The position numbers and the translations under genes are program-made. This document shows, one piece after another, positions 25,154 through 35,426 of a stretch of 64,000 bases of DNA. The first letter of the stretch is position 1. Every line of letters starts with the position of its first letter. Under the pieces are notes generated by a model. It was given only the letters and a program-made list of their open reading frames with translations. It was not told the origin of the DNA and did not search any database. Source of the DNA: ECT2AJA-044 sp965262845 (GTDB lineage Bacteria; Bacteroidota; Bacteroidia; Flavobacteriales; ECT2AJA-044); contig CBDHFX010000002.1 in NCBI GenBank assembly GCA_965262845.1, positions 1,364,001-1,428,000 of the forward strand. Direction: 5' to 3'.

Positions 25154-28100
25154 TTACTGACCCAGGGTGAACCGCATCTCGATCCCAAAGTTGGTGTTCG
25201 CGGTTTCAAACGCTGTTATCGAGACCTTGTAATTCGTCACGACCCGATCGAAAAAAAGTCGGACATTGAAACGACGCGAAATCACATAATCTGCTGAAAG
25301 CTGAATTTTGATCAGTTTCTGTCCTCCCGTAGGGAGCACTGTTTCTTCCACGATCCGTCGGATCAGCGTACTGTTGTCCCGGATCGATACATCTGCCTGC
25401 ACATTCAGATCCGAAACGATCCGTCGGGTCCGACCGCCACTTTTCACGCGGAATGGCACATCACGAAAGCGATATCCCATTCCGAAGACGTATTCCAGCC
25501 CGGCCACCTCCGTGATCTGATTGTTGGCAAAACTCATGGTTATGCTTCGATCACGGCGCATTTCGACCCGTGAAGTCAGACTGTTGTTCATCGTTACATC
25601 CACCTTGATCAATGGCGAAAATTGCTCGCGGATGGCCACGGTCTGGATCTGATATTCGGCGTAGTAGTTTCCACCGGGATCTTTACCATCCGGGTCGTCC
25701 TGGATCCGAAGGTCGGTCTGAAAGCTTCCCACCGTGTAGCTTGAACGATAGGCATGGCTCAGGGTAACCGTTCGGAAAGTCTCGCGGATCCACGGGATCT
25801 TCATGAGCCCGTCGTAGGTGATCCGCCAGTTTGGCATTGGTGTTTTTCGGATCGTGGCCAGATTATAATCTGCGGCATCACGCCCCTGGTAGGCTGCCAG
25901 AAAAGCCGGGATCAGCACATCCTGCTGGGTAGCACCGTAGCCTACCGGAAAGCCCGTGGAATCAACCCTCATGATCACTCCGTCCCGCTCCAGGGCCAAC
26001 CGATCTGCGATCACGATCCGGTTGTCCAGAAACTCGTTGTACGCATCCGAGTCGTAATCATCATCCGATATCTTCTCAAAGGCTGTGGCCCAGCTCAGAA
26101 AACTGATGCTCAAATTCCCTCGGTACATAGGATTGAGATCCTTAAAGCTATCGTCCTCCGGATCATAGCGGAAAAATGATTCAAAATCCTGAGCATAGGT
26201 CCGGTTACCGGTCAGCTCGATCCGAAAATCACGGATGGGTTCCAGATTCAGACGCAGGTTCAGGTTTTGAGAAACGGTTTGCGCATACCGATTCGGTTGC
26301 AGGGTATCGTTGGTAATCCAGCCATTGAGCGCGGCCTGCGGCCGGATGTCTTCCTGGCTCCCAAATACGAATCCCAGGGTCGGAGCCATGCTTCCGTTGT
26401 GAGAAGTCATACCGAAATAGGAAACTCCCGGCAAGTAGCCCGGCAATAGCGTTCCATTGTTCTCGGTATAGCTGATATTTCCGTTTTTGATCATCATCAG
26501 GAAGCGCAAAATAGCTTTGCCAACCTCACCTTCTTTTTTCTCCTCCTCCTCTTCCTCTTCGTTCTCATTCGATTCCTGGGTCCTCCGCATCGGCATCCGA
26601 CGCTGGTTGTTGTTCCGTTGACTGGCTTTTCGCAGGAATCCGACCTTGTTATACAGCTGGGTGAAATTGAATTGAAGGTTGTATTGCTGGGTATTGCTGT
26701 TCTGAATAGTATTTCCAAAACTCAGCCGGGTGATCGAGGCAGTACTCCAATCGTAGTTGCTCGTGTATCGGTAAGTTGCGTTGGTCCAATTAAGAATGGG
26801 GATCAAATTGACCGGAGCGTTCCAGTTGAGGTTCAGGGTCTGGTGAAATCGGGTTGATCGTCCGCCACGCCAAAAATTAGACCAGATACTATCCCGTGCC
26901 GCGTCATCGATCTCGCCCTCGGGCTCATCGATCCGATTGTTCGACGTCGCGGTGTAGTCGATCTTGATGTTCCTAGTCAGATCATACTTGAGGTCGTAGA
27001 TCCGATCCATTGTGAAGGCCTTGTTGTAATTCGGTTCAATGAGCAGGATGGCATCGCTGTTGTTCCGTAGTTTTGTCTTGGCGTAGTCGCGCCGGATATT
27101 TGTCTGGAAGGCAAACCGGCTGGGCAGATAGTTGAAATTCGCTTCACTAATGATTTTTAGCCATTTCGAATTCCGCAGGAAGTTCGCATTTCGGAACGGA
27201 CGCACAGTCTCCGGCCGCGTATTAAAATTATAAGCCAGCTGCCCCTGGATATTTTTCATCAGCGAGTATTCGGTATTTACATCGCGATGATAAGTCTCGT
27301 TGTATGAATAGGTCACCGAGAAGTTCTCAATATTCCACGGCATCTCCTTTTTTGGTGTTTGCTGCACCGGAGTTCCCAGACCGCGCGACATGCCCGGTTT
27401 TCCCATTCCCTGTCCGGGCGCTCCCCCCCTGGTACGCTCCTTCCGAACGTTTGTAAAGTTAATGCTGGTTCGTCGGGTGTAATCCTGAATGACCGATTTC
27501 AGGGAATCGCGCTCCTCCTTTATATCGAGCTCGTTATATGCATCCTTCGTCTCAATGTCTGTATCGAGCTCATTGAACATCGGGTTAGCGATTCGTTCTC
27601 CGTATCCGAAATACATTGGAATGCGAATACCTGAGTTGCCAAAGAATTGACCCAGGTTCAAATTCGATTGGAAGTTATATTCAATGACCTCTTCCTTATT
27701 CCGTTCCTGCACTGCTTTGTCGATCCCTCCGAATCCGATGGTACTGTAGTTCCCGGAAAGGCTCACCGTGCCAAAGTCCGCCAGCTTAGCTACGGCCCGA
27801 ACAGTCGCCGCATATCCTCCCCGCTGGTCAAAATCTGTTAATCGCAGCTCGTTAAACCAAAATTCCGCACATTTATCCATACCATCATCCGGATCGCCTG
27901 GCCCCAGTTTTTTCGGGTTTCTCATCCCCAGCATAATCGTTCGCACGTTCCCTAAGCTCGGATTCCCTACAACCGTAATTCGGTGTCCCTTTGCGTTAGT
28001 TACGGTAAACGGAGTGGTCAGGTTCAAATCCGGATTCCCTCTGATAGCGTCGTTCCGCGCCAGTTTCGCCCGCTTGATCTCCTCAAAGCTAAAGTCGAAT

Positions 28101-31100
28101 TCATTGGCCTTCGGCCAGATGGCATTGGGGTCGGATGTTCCCCAGGGAGTCACCTGCACCGGAATTTCGTATTCGTAGTAGTGTTGCGTGAAGTCAGCCC
28201 CCAGGCGTATGAAAGCGGTCAGATCTCCATCTTGCAGGTTATCTCCCGTTCCGACCTCTTCAGCGTGAACGAACATTTTAATGCGATTATAATTTCGCAT
28301 GTCCATATTGATATTTTTAAAGGCCGCCCGTGCATCTCCGTCTTCCAGTCCACAGCTGCGCAGGCTAATAGACTGCTCGTTCTGTGCCTGAAGGTTCGTG
28401 GTTCCAAACAATACCTGACGATCGATCCCAGGAGGGATCACATAAGGGATCGGGCTGCGCTGGGCATTCTCTTCCAGGTTCACCGCCGTCAGGTCAAAAA
28501 TGGTATTGCCATCAGAATCGTCATCCAGGTTTTCGCCCGGAACAGCCAGGTTATCCGAGTAGCGTCGCCAGTCACTTCGAACAAATTCGAGTCGGGCAAA
28601 GCGCGTGATCAAAGAATCCTCAAAGCCCGTATAAACCATACGCATAAACCGGATGCTCCGGAAATCAAAAATATTCCCGATTACCTTATCCGGCTCGAAG
28701 ATGGGTACCTTCAATTGATACCAGGTCACTTCGCCGGTCTGGCCATTTTGCAATTTCACGGATGTGAATACCGAATCGGTGATGTAGTTTGTACCTACCC
28801 GCATGTCTTCCGGACGCAAGCTGATTCGATATTGATAGTAGGCCTCCGTTTTACTGAGCGTTTGATCCTGGTTGATGTCCTCTGCATCCGGAAAGGTGGT
28901 GGCTGCAGTTGGATAGGATTCCACACTGTTGCCTACCGGTGAATTGCCCTGCGTGTTGTTGTACTGCTTGTATCGGTCGAGAATAGAAACTTTATCCGCA
29001 TCATAATCCGAGCCCCGATAGTAATGGTAGTCGTCGTTCCCCGGATCGTTCAGTGCTTGCTGGTAGGCCCCCGAATTGGTGCCATAGGCTGCGGCAACAA
29101 GATCCAGGTACGACGGTGCGCCCTGATCATTATTATACGGCCAGGTAGATTCCAAATCGTTATTCAGCCCATCCAGCCCAATATCCTGTCGCACCCGTGC
29201 ATCCGGATCGTTCGCAAAGGCATTTACAATGGACTGGTTTGTGGGTACATGTCCCCAGGCAGTTGAATCCACTCCCTCAATGACCGTTTCCTTCGGCAAG
29301 CCATTCTCGAAGGCCTTGCGGTTATCACGCAGGATGTCCTCTGAAATATTCCCCAGGTGAATATACAGATCCCCACCCTCCTGGTTACGATCGTACACAA
29401 AGGGGTCCATCACCCACATTTGAATGAACTCGATATTGGCGGTCTCGAAGTTTGATTGCCTGATCGCCCGCATAATCCCACCCCATCGTGTTTCGGGCTG
29501 AGCCAGGGAACCATCCGGGTTTAATCCGGCCGAATAGGCCGTCGGCTCAACATCAAAGTTGTAGGGCCCGCGTTCGGAAGGATAAAAGGCCATATTTAAT
29601 ACGGCCATGTTCGTGGGCTGACCGGAAGGAATGTCCTTTGCCGGAAAAAGTTCCGTGATCAGTACTTCGCGAACGAAGTGACTACTCTGTTGGTCGGGGT
29701 CATTGCGGATGTGATCCGGGGTAAGGGAGTTGTTTCGGTGGAACAGCGGATCGATCACATACCAGGCCAGCCTTGCCCGATTGAGCCCATAGCTCACATC
29801 GTTGCTTTCTGAGGCTTCCGGCCATAAATTGGGCTGACCCTGAGGTGTGGAGGCAATTTGCCATTGTGTAACGGTTCGGATGTCGATCGTGGTCTGACTG
29901 TTCTCAAAGTCGTCAATATAACTGGTTCCGTTCCCGTCGATCTTGATCCCTCTGGGTGATCCGGGGATCAATTGCGCAAATTCACCCGTTACATTGAGCG
30001 TTGACGTGGCTTTAGTACTGATTCCGGGCAGCGCATCCACCATCCGGGTCAAAAAACGCGGCTCGGCCGTGTAATTCCCATTCAATCCCCAGATCGTGTT
30101 GTTGATCGGCTCATCGCCCATATTCACCTTCTGCGTGAGCGGACGTTCCCCGAGGTTCAGGATGGTTGCCCCAAGCATCAGATCATCGCTGACTTCGTAG
30201 TCCGCATGAGCTCCCATGAACCGCTTCTTCTGGAAGTTGAAAAGAGAGTTGTTTTCCAGGGAGATCTGGATCGGCGTTCCGGAATTCAATAGCCCCTCGT
30301 CAATGATCCTCACCCGCCCCAGGTTGTAGTCCACAGTATAGTGTTCGTTCTCCACGAGCTGTTGCCCTCCTGCAGTTACGGTCACCGAACCCTGCGGTAC
30401 GTTCATCGCATTCAGCGGGATCTCACTGCTACTGCTTGATCGATAGCTTCCCCTAAACAGAAATTTGTTATGCACCGCATCCTGCTGTGCCACGAACTTG
30501 GTACTGTCGTACAGCCAATCATAAACGTACTCCTCCGCCAGGGCCTCCTCTCCCGGAGCAAACTGTTCCCGCAGGTAATCCCCGAAGGGTTCCACGACCG
30601 GGAAAATGATACGCCCGTTATTCGGGATAATCGTAATGCCGGGCACGAAGTCGTATACTCCATCCGGCTGCGGATCATTGTTATTGTTCAACTTATCCAA
30701 GGCCATCACGCGCAGCAGGATCTTATTGCTCAAACTTCCTTCCGGCAGGAAGTTCATGGGCTGGCCCGTTTCGTCATTGGCGTAGAGAATATCTAAGCGA
30801 AAATCCTGCGGATTGATCTGAAACGCCCCGATATTGTAGACGTTCTTCATCATCAGATCCCACATAGGTTGGTTCACGGCCACGATAACGCTCTTCAGCA
30901 ATTTCAACATCAGGGTTTGCGGCGCATCGATACCGTCGTTCGAGAATTCCCCAACCTGATATACTTCCCCGTTGTAGGTGTACTGGAAGGCAACGGCCAG
31001 GATCTCATCTGCGTTGAGCGATTGGTTTAGCGATATGTAACCCAAATTCGGGTGGTAGGTATATTCATTCGATCGCAGGCGACGTGCCGTTTCAAGTTCA

Positions 31101-32335
31101 GCGTAATCGATCTGTTCGCGGAATCCGAGAAAATTCAGTTTATCGTTTACCTGATTAATATTGCGTATCTCCGGATGGGCGTTTACAAAATCTTCAGGAT
31201 TCAGGGTGTTGATCGCATTGTCCGGTAAGGTCCCGCCATTATAGGCAATCGCAGTATTGTTGATCTCGCGTTCACCCAGGTCCATAAAACCAACGATGTT
31301 CCGCGTATCGTCGGTTACATTGGTCCGGTTGGTAACCCAGACTTCGATCTTGGTGATCTCCACCCCGGAAACGACTACCGGAAGCTGCGAAAGTGCCATA
31401 TCGTACTGATCGCGGAAGAAATGGCTCAGGAAAAAGTGACGGTTGGCCTCGTACTCGTCCACCCGAATTTCAAATTCCTGGGCACGGGCACCTCCTTCCA
31501 CATCAATCGTGCTGGTTTCGCTATTTTGATCGGAAAAAACAGAGGTGACGGTGGTCCTTCCAAAGCGAGCCTGCGCCTTGATCCCGAAGAGGCTTTGGGC
31601 CCCGGTAATGAGCGCGGAATTCAGGGGCAGACTAACATTACCGACCTCAAGGCGCTGGATGATCTCGTCTTCATCCCCCGTATATTCAAGCTTCATTTGG
31701 TTCTCGAAGTTGAAAGTAGCTTCGGTATCGTAGTTCGTTGTGATGCGTAGTTTATCTCCGATACTTCCTGTGACGTTCATCTGGATGCGCTCATCAAAGT
31801 TGAAGCTCGCAGTACGGCGGTTCCGTTCGGGCAGGGCCGGGTTGTCTGTTTTGTTGATCATGACCCCAAAAATGAGTGAAGCCGAACCCCGCGGACGAAT
31901 ATCTACGGTATTCCCGCCGAAGAGGCGGTCAAAATCTTCACCCCCTATCTGAAACTGTGGGAGGAGCCCGCCCGCTTCCTCCAATCCACCTCCAAGTCCG
32001 CTATTGCCTCCCTGGCTGGTCTTGTTGTTCCAGTAGTCTTTGTTCTGCTGACTGAAAACGTATTCCTGGTATTCAGCCGGTGAAAGGAATTGAGGTGGTC
32101 CGATGGGGAAGTCACCCATCATGCGCTGAATGACGTATTGGTTCGATACCGGATCGTATTCGACCTGTTCCGTTACGTTACCTGGCTCGTCAAGGATCAG
32201 GTTTCCCTGGTCGCTGCCACTGGTACCGGAGGTATCTGTTTGGGCCCATCCTGCCGCAGGCAGAAAAACGACAGCAGCTAAAAACAAAAATAGCCCTCCT
32301 GGGCCCCGTTCCCTATGACCTGATGACCCCTTCAA
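25154..32335 (-). CDS. sprA: SprA/Sov, translocon of the type IX secretion system
   Basis: 2393 residues, the size expected for SprA. A signal peptide ends at GWAQ (~31); the mature protein opens with a Gly/Asn-rich segment and then repeats of SprA-type beta strands (for example DIRPRGSASLIFGVMINK, RITTNYDTEATFNFENQMKLEY, GIKAQARFGRTTVTSVFSD). SprA is the 36-strand outer-membrane barrel through which T9SS substrates leave the periplasm and is needed for gliding. An acidic/basic low-complexity patch (NENEEEEEEEKKEGE) near residue 1940 and a Met/Arg/Gly-rich loop near 1650 may be loops or disordered segments. It is 7 bp downstream of ruvA, and gcvH follows. This is the exporter expected for the sorting-domain proteins at 1.4-14.6 kb. 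Confidence 0.97.
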   Translation of the reverse strand: MKGSSGHRERGPGGLFLFLAAVVFLPAAGWAQTDTSGTSGSDQGNLILDEPGNVTEQVEYDPVSNQYVIQRMMGDFPIGPPQFLSPAEYQEYVFSQQNKDYWNNKTSQGGNSGLGGGLEEAGGLLPQFQIGGEDFDRLFGGNTVDIRPRGSASLIFGVMINKTDNPALPERNRRTASFNFDERIQMNVTGSIGDKLRITTNYDTEATFNFENQMKLEYTGDEDEIIQRLEVGNVSLPLNSALITGAQSLFGIKAQARFGRTTVTSVFSDQNSETSTIDVEGGARAQEFEIRVDEYEANRHFFLSHFFRDQYDMALSQLPVVVSGVEITKIEVWVTNRTNVTDDTRNIVGFMDLGEREINNTAIAYNGGTLPDNAINTLNPEDFVNAHPEIRNINQVNDKLNFLGFREQIDYAELETARRLRSNEYTYHPNLGYISLNQSLNADEILAVAFQYTYNGEVYQVGEFSNDGIDAPQTLMLKLLKSVIVAVNQPMWDLMMKNVYNIGAFQINPQDFRLDILYANDETGQPMNFLPEGSLSNKILLRVMALDKLNNNNDPQPDGVYDFVPGITIIPNNGRIIFPVVEPFGDYLREQFAPGEEALAEEYVYDWLYDSTKFVAQQDAVHNKFLFRGSYRSSSSSEIPLNAMNVPQGSVTVTAGGQQLVENEHYTVDYNLGRVRIIDEGLLNSGTPIQISLENNSLFNFQKKRFMGAHADYEVSDDLMLGATILNLGERPLTQKVNMGDEPINNTIWGLNGNYTAEPRFLTRMVDALPGISTKATSTLNVTGEFAQLIPGSPRGIKIDGNGTSYIDDFENSQTTIDIRTVTQWQIASTPQGQPNLWPEASESNDVSYGLNRARLAWYVIDPLFHRNNSLTPDHIRNDPDQQSSHFVREVLITELFPAKDIPSGQPTNMAVLNMAFYPSERGPYNFDVEPTAYSAGLNPDGSLAQPETRWGGIMRAIRQSNFETANIEFIQMWVMDPFVYDRNQEGGDLYIHLGNISEDILRDNRKAFENGLPKETVIEGVDSTAWGHVPTNQSIVNAFANDPDARVRQDIGLDGLNNDLESTWPYNNDQGAPSYLDLVAAAYGTNSGAYQQALNDPGNDDYHYYRGSDYDADKVSILDRYKQYNNTQGNSPVGNSVESYPTAATTFPDAEDINQDQTLSKTEAYYQYRISLRPEDMRVGTNYITDSVFTSVKLQNGQTGEVTWYQLKVPIFEPDKVIGNIFDFRSIRFMRMVYTGFEDSLITRFARLEFVRSDWRRYSDNLAVPGENLDDDSDGNTIFDLTAVNLEENAQRSPIPYVIPPGIDRQVLFGTTNLQAQNEQSISLRSCGLEDGDARAAFKNINMDMRNYNRIKMFVHAEEVGTGDNLQDGDLTAFIRLGADFTQHYYEYEIPVQVTPWGTSDPNAIWPKANEFDFSFEEIKRAKLARNDAIRGNPDLNLTTPFTVTNAKGHRITVVGNPSLGNVRTIMLGMRNPKKLGPGDPDDGMDKCAEFWFNELRLTDFDQRGGYAATVRAVAKLADFGTVSLSGNYSTIGFGGIDKAVQERNKEEVIEYNFQSNLNLGQFFGNSGIRIPMYFGYGERIANPMFNELDTDIETKDAYNELDIKEERDSLKSVIQDYTRRTSINFTNVRKERTRGGAPGQGMGKPGMSRGLGTPVQQTPKKEMPWNIENFSVTYSYNETYHRDVNTEYSLMKNIQGQLAYNFNTRPETVRPFRNANFLRNSKWLKIISEANFNYLPSRFAFQTNIRRDYAKTKLRNNSDAILLIEPNYNKAFTMDRIYDLKYDLTRNIKIDYTATSNNRIDEPEGEIDDAARDSIWSNFWRGGRSTRFHQTLNLNWNAPVNLIPILNWTNATYRYTSNYDWSTASITRLSFGNTIQNSNTQQYNLQFNFTQLYNKVGFLRKASQRNNNQRRMPMRRTQESNENEEEEEEEKKEGEVGKAILRFLMMIKNGNISYTENNGTLLPGYLPGVSYFGMTSHNGSMAPTLGFVFGSQEDIRPQAALNGWITNDTLQPNRYAQTVSQNLNLRLNLEPIRDFRIELTGNRTYAQDFESFFRYDPEDDSFKDLNPMYRGNLSISFLSWATAFEKISDDDYDSDAYNEFLDNRIVIADRLALERDGVIMRVDSTGFPVGYGATQQDVLIPAFLAAYQGRDAADYNLATIRKTPMPNWRITYDGLMKIPWIRETFRTVTLSHAYRSSYTVGSFQTDLRIQDDPDGKDPGGNYYAEYQIQTVAIREQFSPLIKVDVTMNNSLTSRVEMRRDRSITMSFANNQITEVAGLEYVFGMGYRFRDVPFRVKSGGRTRRIVSDLNVQADVSIRDNSTLIRRIVEETVLPTGGQKLIKIQLSADYVISRRFNVRLFFDRVVTNYKVSITAFETANTNFGIEMRFTLGQ

Positions 32336-32342
32336 AATACGC

Positions 32343-32924
32343 TCACATGTTGTTCAATGCCTGCTTGATCAAGACCTCCACACCCGAATCGGGGTCCGCT
32401 TTCAAAAGTGCATCCACTGCCTTTTGTGACTTCGCCCTGGGAAAGCCCAGCACGTCCAGTGCAGTTAACGCCTCTTCCCGGGCTGTATTGCTCGCCGGCA
32501 GGGAAATTTCTCCGTCCGGCCTGAGGGTGGCAACCTTGCCTTTGAGGTCAATAATGATCCGTTGCGCTGTTTTGGCTCCGATGCCTTTGATGCTTTGCAA
32601 GGCCGCAACGTTATCGGTGACGAGTGCGCGCTGGAGTTCGGTCGGATCCATGCTGCTCAGGACCACCTGAGCCGTGCTGGCCCCTACGCCGCTTACACTG
32701 ATCAGCAGCCGGAAGAAGGTCCGTTCGATCTCATCCGCAAATCCGTATAGTATTTGCGCATCTTCCCGCACCTGAAGATGTGTGAAGAGAAAGACGGCCT
32801 CATCGGCCGGAAGCTTCTCATAAGTGTTCAGGGTGATGAAGAGCTGGTATCCGACCCCATCGCATTCCACAACGACATGGGTAGGCGACTTCCCGATCAG
32901 TTTTCCCCGTAAATGTGTGATCAT
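32343..32924 (-). CDS. ruvA: Holliday junction branch migration protein RuvA
   Basis: 193 residues, normal length. The N-terminal OB fold starts MITHLRGKLIGKSPTHVVVECDGVGYQL; the middle helix-hairpin-helix region has LISVSGVGASTAQVVLSSM and IKGIGAKTAQRIIIDLKGKV; the C-terminal domain III is short (EEALTALDVLGFPRAKSQKAV). RuvA tetramers hold the four-way DNA junction and load the RuvB motor; ruvB is not in the window. It is first gene of the ruvA-sprA-gcvH-vanZ-tonB block. Confidence 0.96.
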   Translation of the reverse strand: MITHLRGKLIGKSPTHVVVECDGVGYQLFITLNTYEKLPADEAVFLFTHLQVREDAQILYGFADEIERTFFRLLISVSGVGASTAQVVLSSMDPTELQRALVTDNVAALQSIKGIGAKTAQRIIIDLKGKVATLRPDGEISLPASNTAREEALTALDVLGFPRAKSQKAVDALLKADPDSGVEVLIKQALNNM

Positions 32925-33377
32925 CGGTTTTTCGTTTCAGTCCGCCCGCCTCCGTTCCGGTTCAACTCCTGAAATACGTTTGTAGGAGCCCTGGATCGCT
33001 GTTCGGAAGGAGCAAACACATTAGCTCCGTACTTTGCGACATCCGGGAACAGGGAGGCTTTCTGTACGAATTCAACGCCCAAAATGAAGCCACATTGCCT
33101 CTCCGCTCTGGTAATCGTCCAATAACCGAAGAGTCAAAGCGTTCGAATGACAAAAAAGCATTCAGGAAAATTCCAGCTCTTTGCGATCTTTTGAAGATCC
33201 AGGTCCAGACTCTTCCCGAATGGATCAAGGGGATTGAAGGTATTAACGTTTCAATACTCGTTAGTCCCTTCTGGCTAGGTTCCAGGAAGCGTACTGAATA
33301 GTTGTTTTTTGGGGAAGCCTTCACCTCAGCCGGCCCATGCGCACACAAGCGTGACCTCCTTTATGATTTCCAAATGA
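32925..33377. other. Gene-free stretch upstream of ruvA
   Basis: About 450 bp. A plus-strand frame lacking a usual start stays open for ~125 codons and ends at 33301, and a minus-strand frame of 128 codons overlaps it. Neither resembles a known protein or has convincing composition. It may hold the ruvA promoter; I cannot point to one. Confidence 0.5.
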
Positions 33378-33740
33378 TCATTCCCGAAAAATTTTATCCA
33401 ACTTCTTTCCGGCTGCCAACTCATCAACCAGTTTGTCCAGGTATCTTACTTTCTGTGTTAACGGATCCTTGATTTCTTCTATACGATATCCGCATATTAC
33501 TCCCTTAATCAGTTGAGCATTTGGATTTAATTTTGCTTTTTGAAAGAATGTTTTAAAATTTGTTCCTTCATCAATGAATTTTTGGATCTCTTTTTCATCA
33601 AAGTCAGTCAACCATTCAATGACCTGATGTAATTCCTTTTTTGTCCGGCCTTTCCTTTCTACTTTTGTGACATAGTGCGGATAGACTGACGCAAATTTCA
33701 TATTAGCTATTCTCTCATCTTGTTTGGATGTTGTTTTCAT
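33378..33740 (-). CDS. DUF2200 family protein
   Basis: 120 residues matching DUF2200: FASVYPHYVTKVERKGRTKKEL near the start, VIEWLTDFDE, then LIKGVICGYRIEEIKDPL and the end block VRYLDKLVDELAAGKKLDKI. It is a small cytosolic protein of unknown function found sporadically in many bacteria, often as a single gene. It is not part of the lipoprotein operon upstream: a 156-bp gap separates them. Confidence 0.88.
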   Translation of the reverse strand: MKTTSKQDERIANMKFASVYPHYVTKVERKGRTKKELHQVIEWLTDFDEKEIQKFIDEGTNFKTFFQKAKLNPNAQLIKGVICGYRIEEIKDPLTQKVRYLDKLVDELAAGKKLDKIFRE

Positions 33741-33896
33741 TATATTATCCTTGATAATTAAAAGTAATAAGGAGCGGTTGCCTGAAAGAGCGATATTTTG
33801 GTACTGACAATACAGGGGTATCCGTGCATGGGATCACCTGGTGAGCATGCTGTATAGCCATTTGGCAGGTGCGCAATAAAACGAATCGCACCGGCA

Positions 33897-34538
33897 TTAA
33901 TAAACGATCTTATGGTAAGTGGTGTCAAAGGGCGAGGTGTGGAGCGTATCGTAGTGCGTTGTTTCAACTCCGTCACTGTTGGTGACCTCATACCGAATGG
34001 GGGTTTCCCCATTCCAATAAGAACAGCGGTATACCGTATCGTTGGACGGAGACGCATAATGGGCGACACTCAACCCAGCTACCGGACCATAGATTATGAT
34101 ATTGTCACCAAGGCTGTCGGTGATCAGGTGGTAGGCGACGCAAGTGCGGGGCATCAGTGAAATAACCCGCTGGACATCAGCCCCCTGAGGTACCTCAACA
34201 GATACCCCTCCTAGCCCTACAGCATGTCCGGGAACGGCTGTCTCCACTGCCACCCGGAAGCCCCACGAGAAATCGAACCACTCATATCTATCCTCCCGTC
34301 CCTCAATCACAAATGAGAAGCTATAGGGTGGGCCAATGTTTTTTCGTTCCATAGGAGGATCAATAAGAAAAAGTGAATTTGGGGGGTATAAGACCACTTC
34401 AACTTCCCCGTTCCACAGGAGGGAATCTTCCCGAAAGGTCACCACCTTACCTCTTATGCGGGTTTCCCCGTTCTTTTTACAGCCCGCTGAGGCAAGGAGC
34501 AGGGCCGCCAGGCAGGTAAGAATAATAACCGGCCGCAT
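33897..34538 (-). CDS. Lipoprotein of unknown function
   Basis: 213 residues from the ATG at 34538; upstream in-frame ATGs at 34556 and 34559 are alternatives. The N-terminus is a clear lipoprotein signal, ALLLASAGC followed by KKNGE. The mature part begins RIRGKVVTF and WNGEVEVVLYPP, resembling small beta-sandwich or carboxypeptidase-like domains of Bacteroidota lipoproteins, with no catalytic motif. It is the last gene of a compact minus-strand operon (37292-33897). A protein-like stretch (GAIRFIAHLPNGYTACSPGD) continues after the stop in another frame, so a frameshift near the 3' end is possible. Confidence 0.65.
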   Translation of the reverse strand: MRPVIILTCLAALLLASAGCKKNGETRIRGKVVTFREDSLLWNGEVEVVLYPPNSLFLIDPPMERKNIGPPYSFSFVIEGREDRYEWFDFSWGFRVAVETAVPGHAVGLGGVSVEVPQGADVQRVISLMPRTCVAYHLITDSLGDNIIIYGPVAGLSVAHYASPSNDTVYRCSYWNGETPIRYEVTNSDGVETTHYDTLHTSPFDTTYHKIVY

Positions 34539-34578
34539 TATTTCCTTTGACTCCATCATCCTTATCTTTTGTTTCCGG

Positions 34579-35271
34579 TCAGCGATCCTCATTCTCCTTA
34601 CTCCGGGATTCGTCCCCGAATCTCCAGCCAATGTTAAGGGCAAGCCCAAAATTATTTATAGGTAAAACAGCAGGGTCAGGATCGCTGTTGGTCAGGTACT
34701 GCCTGCTATTCATGAAGTGGTGGCCATAGCCTGCTGCCACTTCAAAAATGAAACCGGAGTTGGCTACAAATTTAAACCCTGCGGTGATTCCGGCACCCAC
34801 GTTATGCGCCGTCTGTCTGAATTCATTGATAATGATTTCAATTGAGTAAATTTCTGAGATAATTGACTCCCTGGTATTCCTATAAGTGAGGAAGGCACCT
34901 GCAAAAAAACCTGTGGCATTATGATCACCCGGGCGGAAATAGCAGCGAAATTCAGGCGTAATTCGAAATCCGGAATAGTCAAGATCAACAACGCCAGCAT
35001 AATAATCGTGACTTTCAATGAATTGAACATACGTTCCCGAGATCAAAACACCCATGTTTTTCCTGATGACATACTCATAGGTCCCTATGACATGTCCTTC
35101 GTACATTAGAAAATCATTCCCTGTGCGAAGGGCTAAATACGTATCAATCACATAGGCTGCTCCTGCTAATGAGCCACTAACTTTAACATCGTGCTGGGCA
35201 TTTGTCCTCGGCATGCCCACGGAACATGCAAGTAAAACAGCCAAAAAAAACTTCATGGATCGGTTCATCAT
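34579..35271 (-). CDS. Outer-membrane beta-barrel protein in a lipoprotein operon
   Basis: 230 residues, signal peptide ending at TNAQ (~25). The alternating strand pattern (GVLISGTYVQFI, GFRITPEFRCYFRPGD, GFFAGAFLTYRN, HNVGAGITAGFKFV, GFIFEVAAGYGHHF, NFGLALNIGWRF) fits an 8-stranded barrel resembling DUF3575/OmpA-type small proteins. The start overlaps the stop of the 52-residue lipoprotein upstream (ATGA), and the next lipoprotein follows 20-40 bp later, so the genes are co-transcribed. Function unknown. Confidence 0.72.
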   Translation of the reverse strand: MMNRSMKFFLAVLLACSVGMPRTNAQHDVKVSGSLAGAAYVIDTYLALRTGNDFLMYEGHVIGTYEYVIRKNMGVLISGTYVQFIESHDYYAGVVDLDYSGFRITPEFRCYFRPGDHNATGFFAGAFLTYRNTRESIISEIYSIEIIINEFRQTAHNVGAGITAGFKFVANSGFIFEVAAGYGHHFMNSRQYLTNSDPDPAVLPINNFGLALNIGWRFGDESRSKENEDR

Positions 35272-35426
35272 GTTAAAGTATCAATCCACAGGATGTTCAG
35301 GGTATCCCGATCGCAGTCGTAAAAGAGTTCGTTACAGGGATCCGGTTCAGGGGCCGGCACGGGCGGGTCCTTTTTACAAGCTGTCAACACGAGCAATCCC
35401 AGTACTAAATTCAACAGGAGCTTCAT
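35268..35426 (-). CDS. 52-residue lipoprotein, partial duplicate of the preceding gene's N-terminus
   Basis: Encodes a lipoprotein signal (LGLLVLTAC then KKDPP) followed by PVPAPEPDPCNELFYDCDRD. It is nearly identical to the first ~52 residues of the 425-codon-frame lipoprotein immediately upstream (LGLFMLAGC, EKEPPVPAPDPDPCNDLFYDCDRD). The ATG shares a base with the upstream stop (TAATG) and the TGA overlaps the next ATG (ATGA), so the ORF is embedded in the operon with perfect coupling. It could be a real small lipoprotein or the remaining 5' end of a second gene copy after deletion. Confidence 0.6.
   Translation of the reverse strand: MKLLLNLVLGLLVLTACKKDPPVPAPEPDPCNELFYDCDRDTLNILWIDTLT

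Noticed and set aside
27983..28942. 319-codon plus-strand frame opposite sprA
   Set aside because: Lies within sprA and has no recognisable domain; an incidental open frame.
32962..33348. 128-codon minus-strand frame between ruvA and the DUF2200 gene
   Set aside because: Composition and lack of any motif argue against a gene; an open frame also exists on the other strand.
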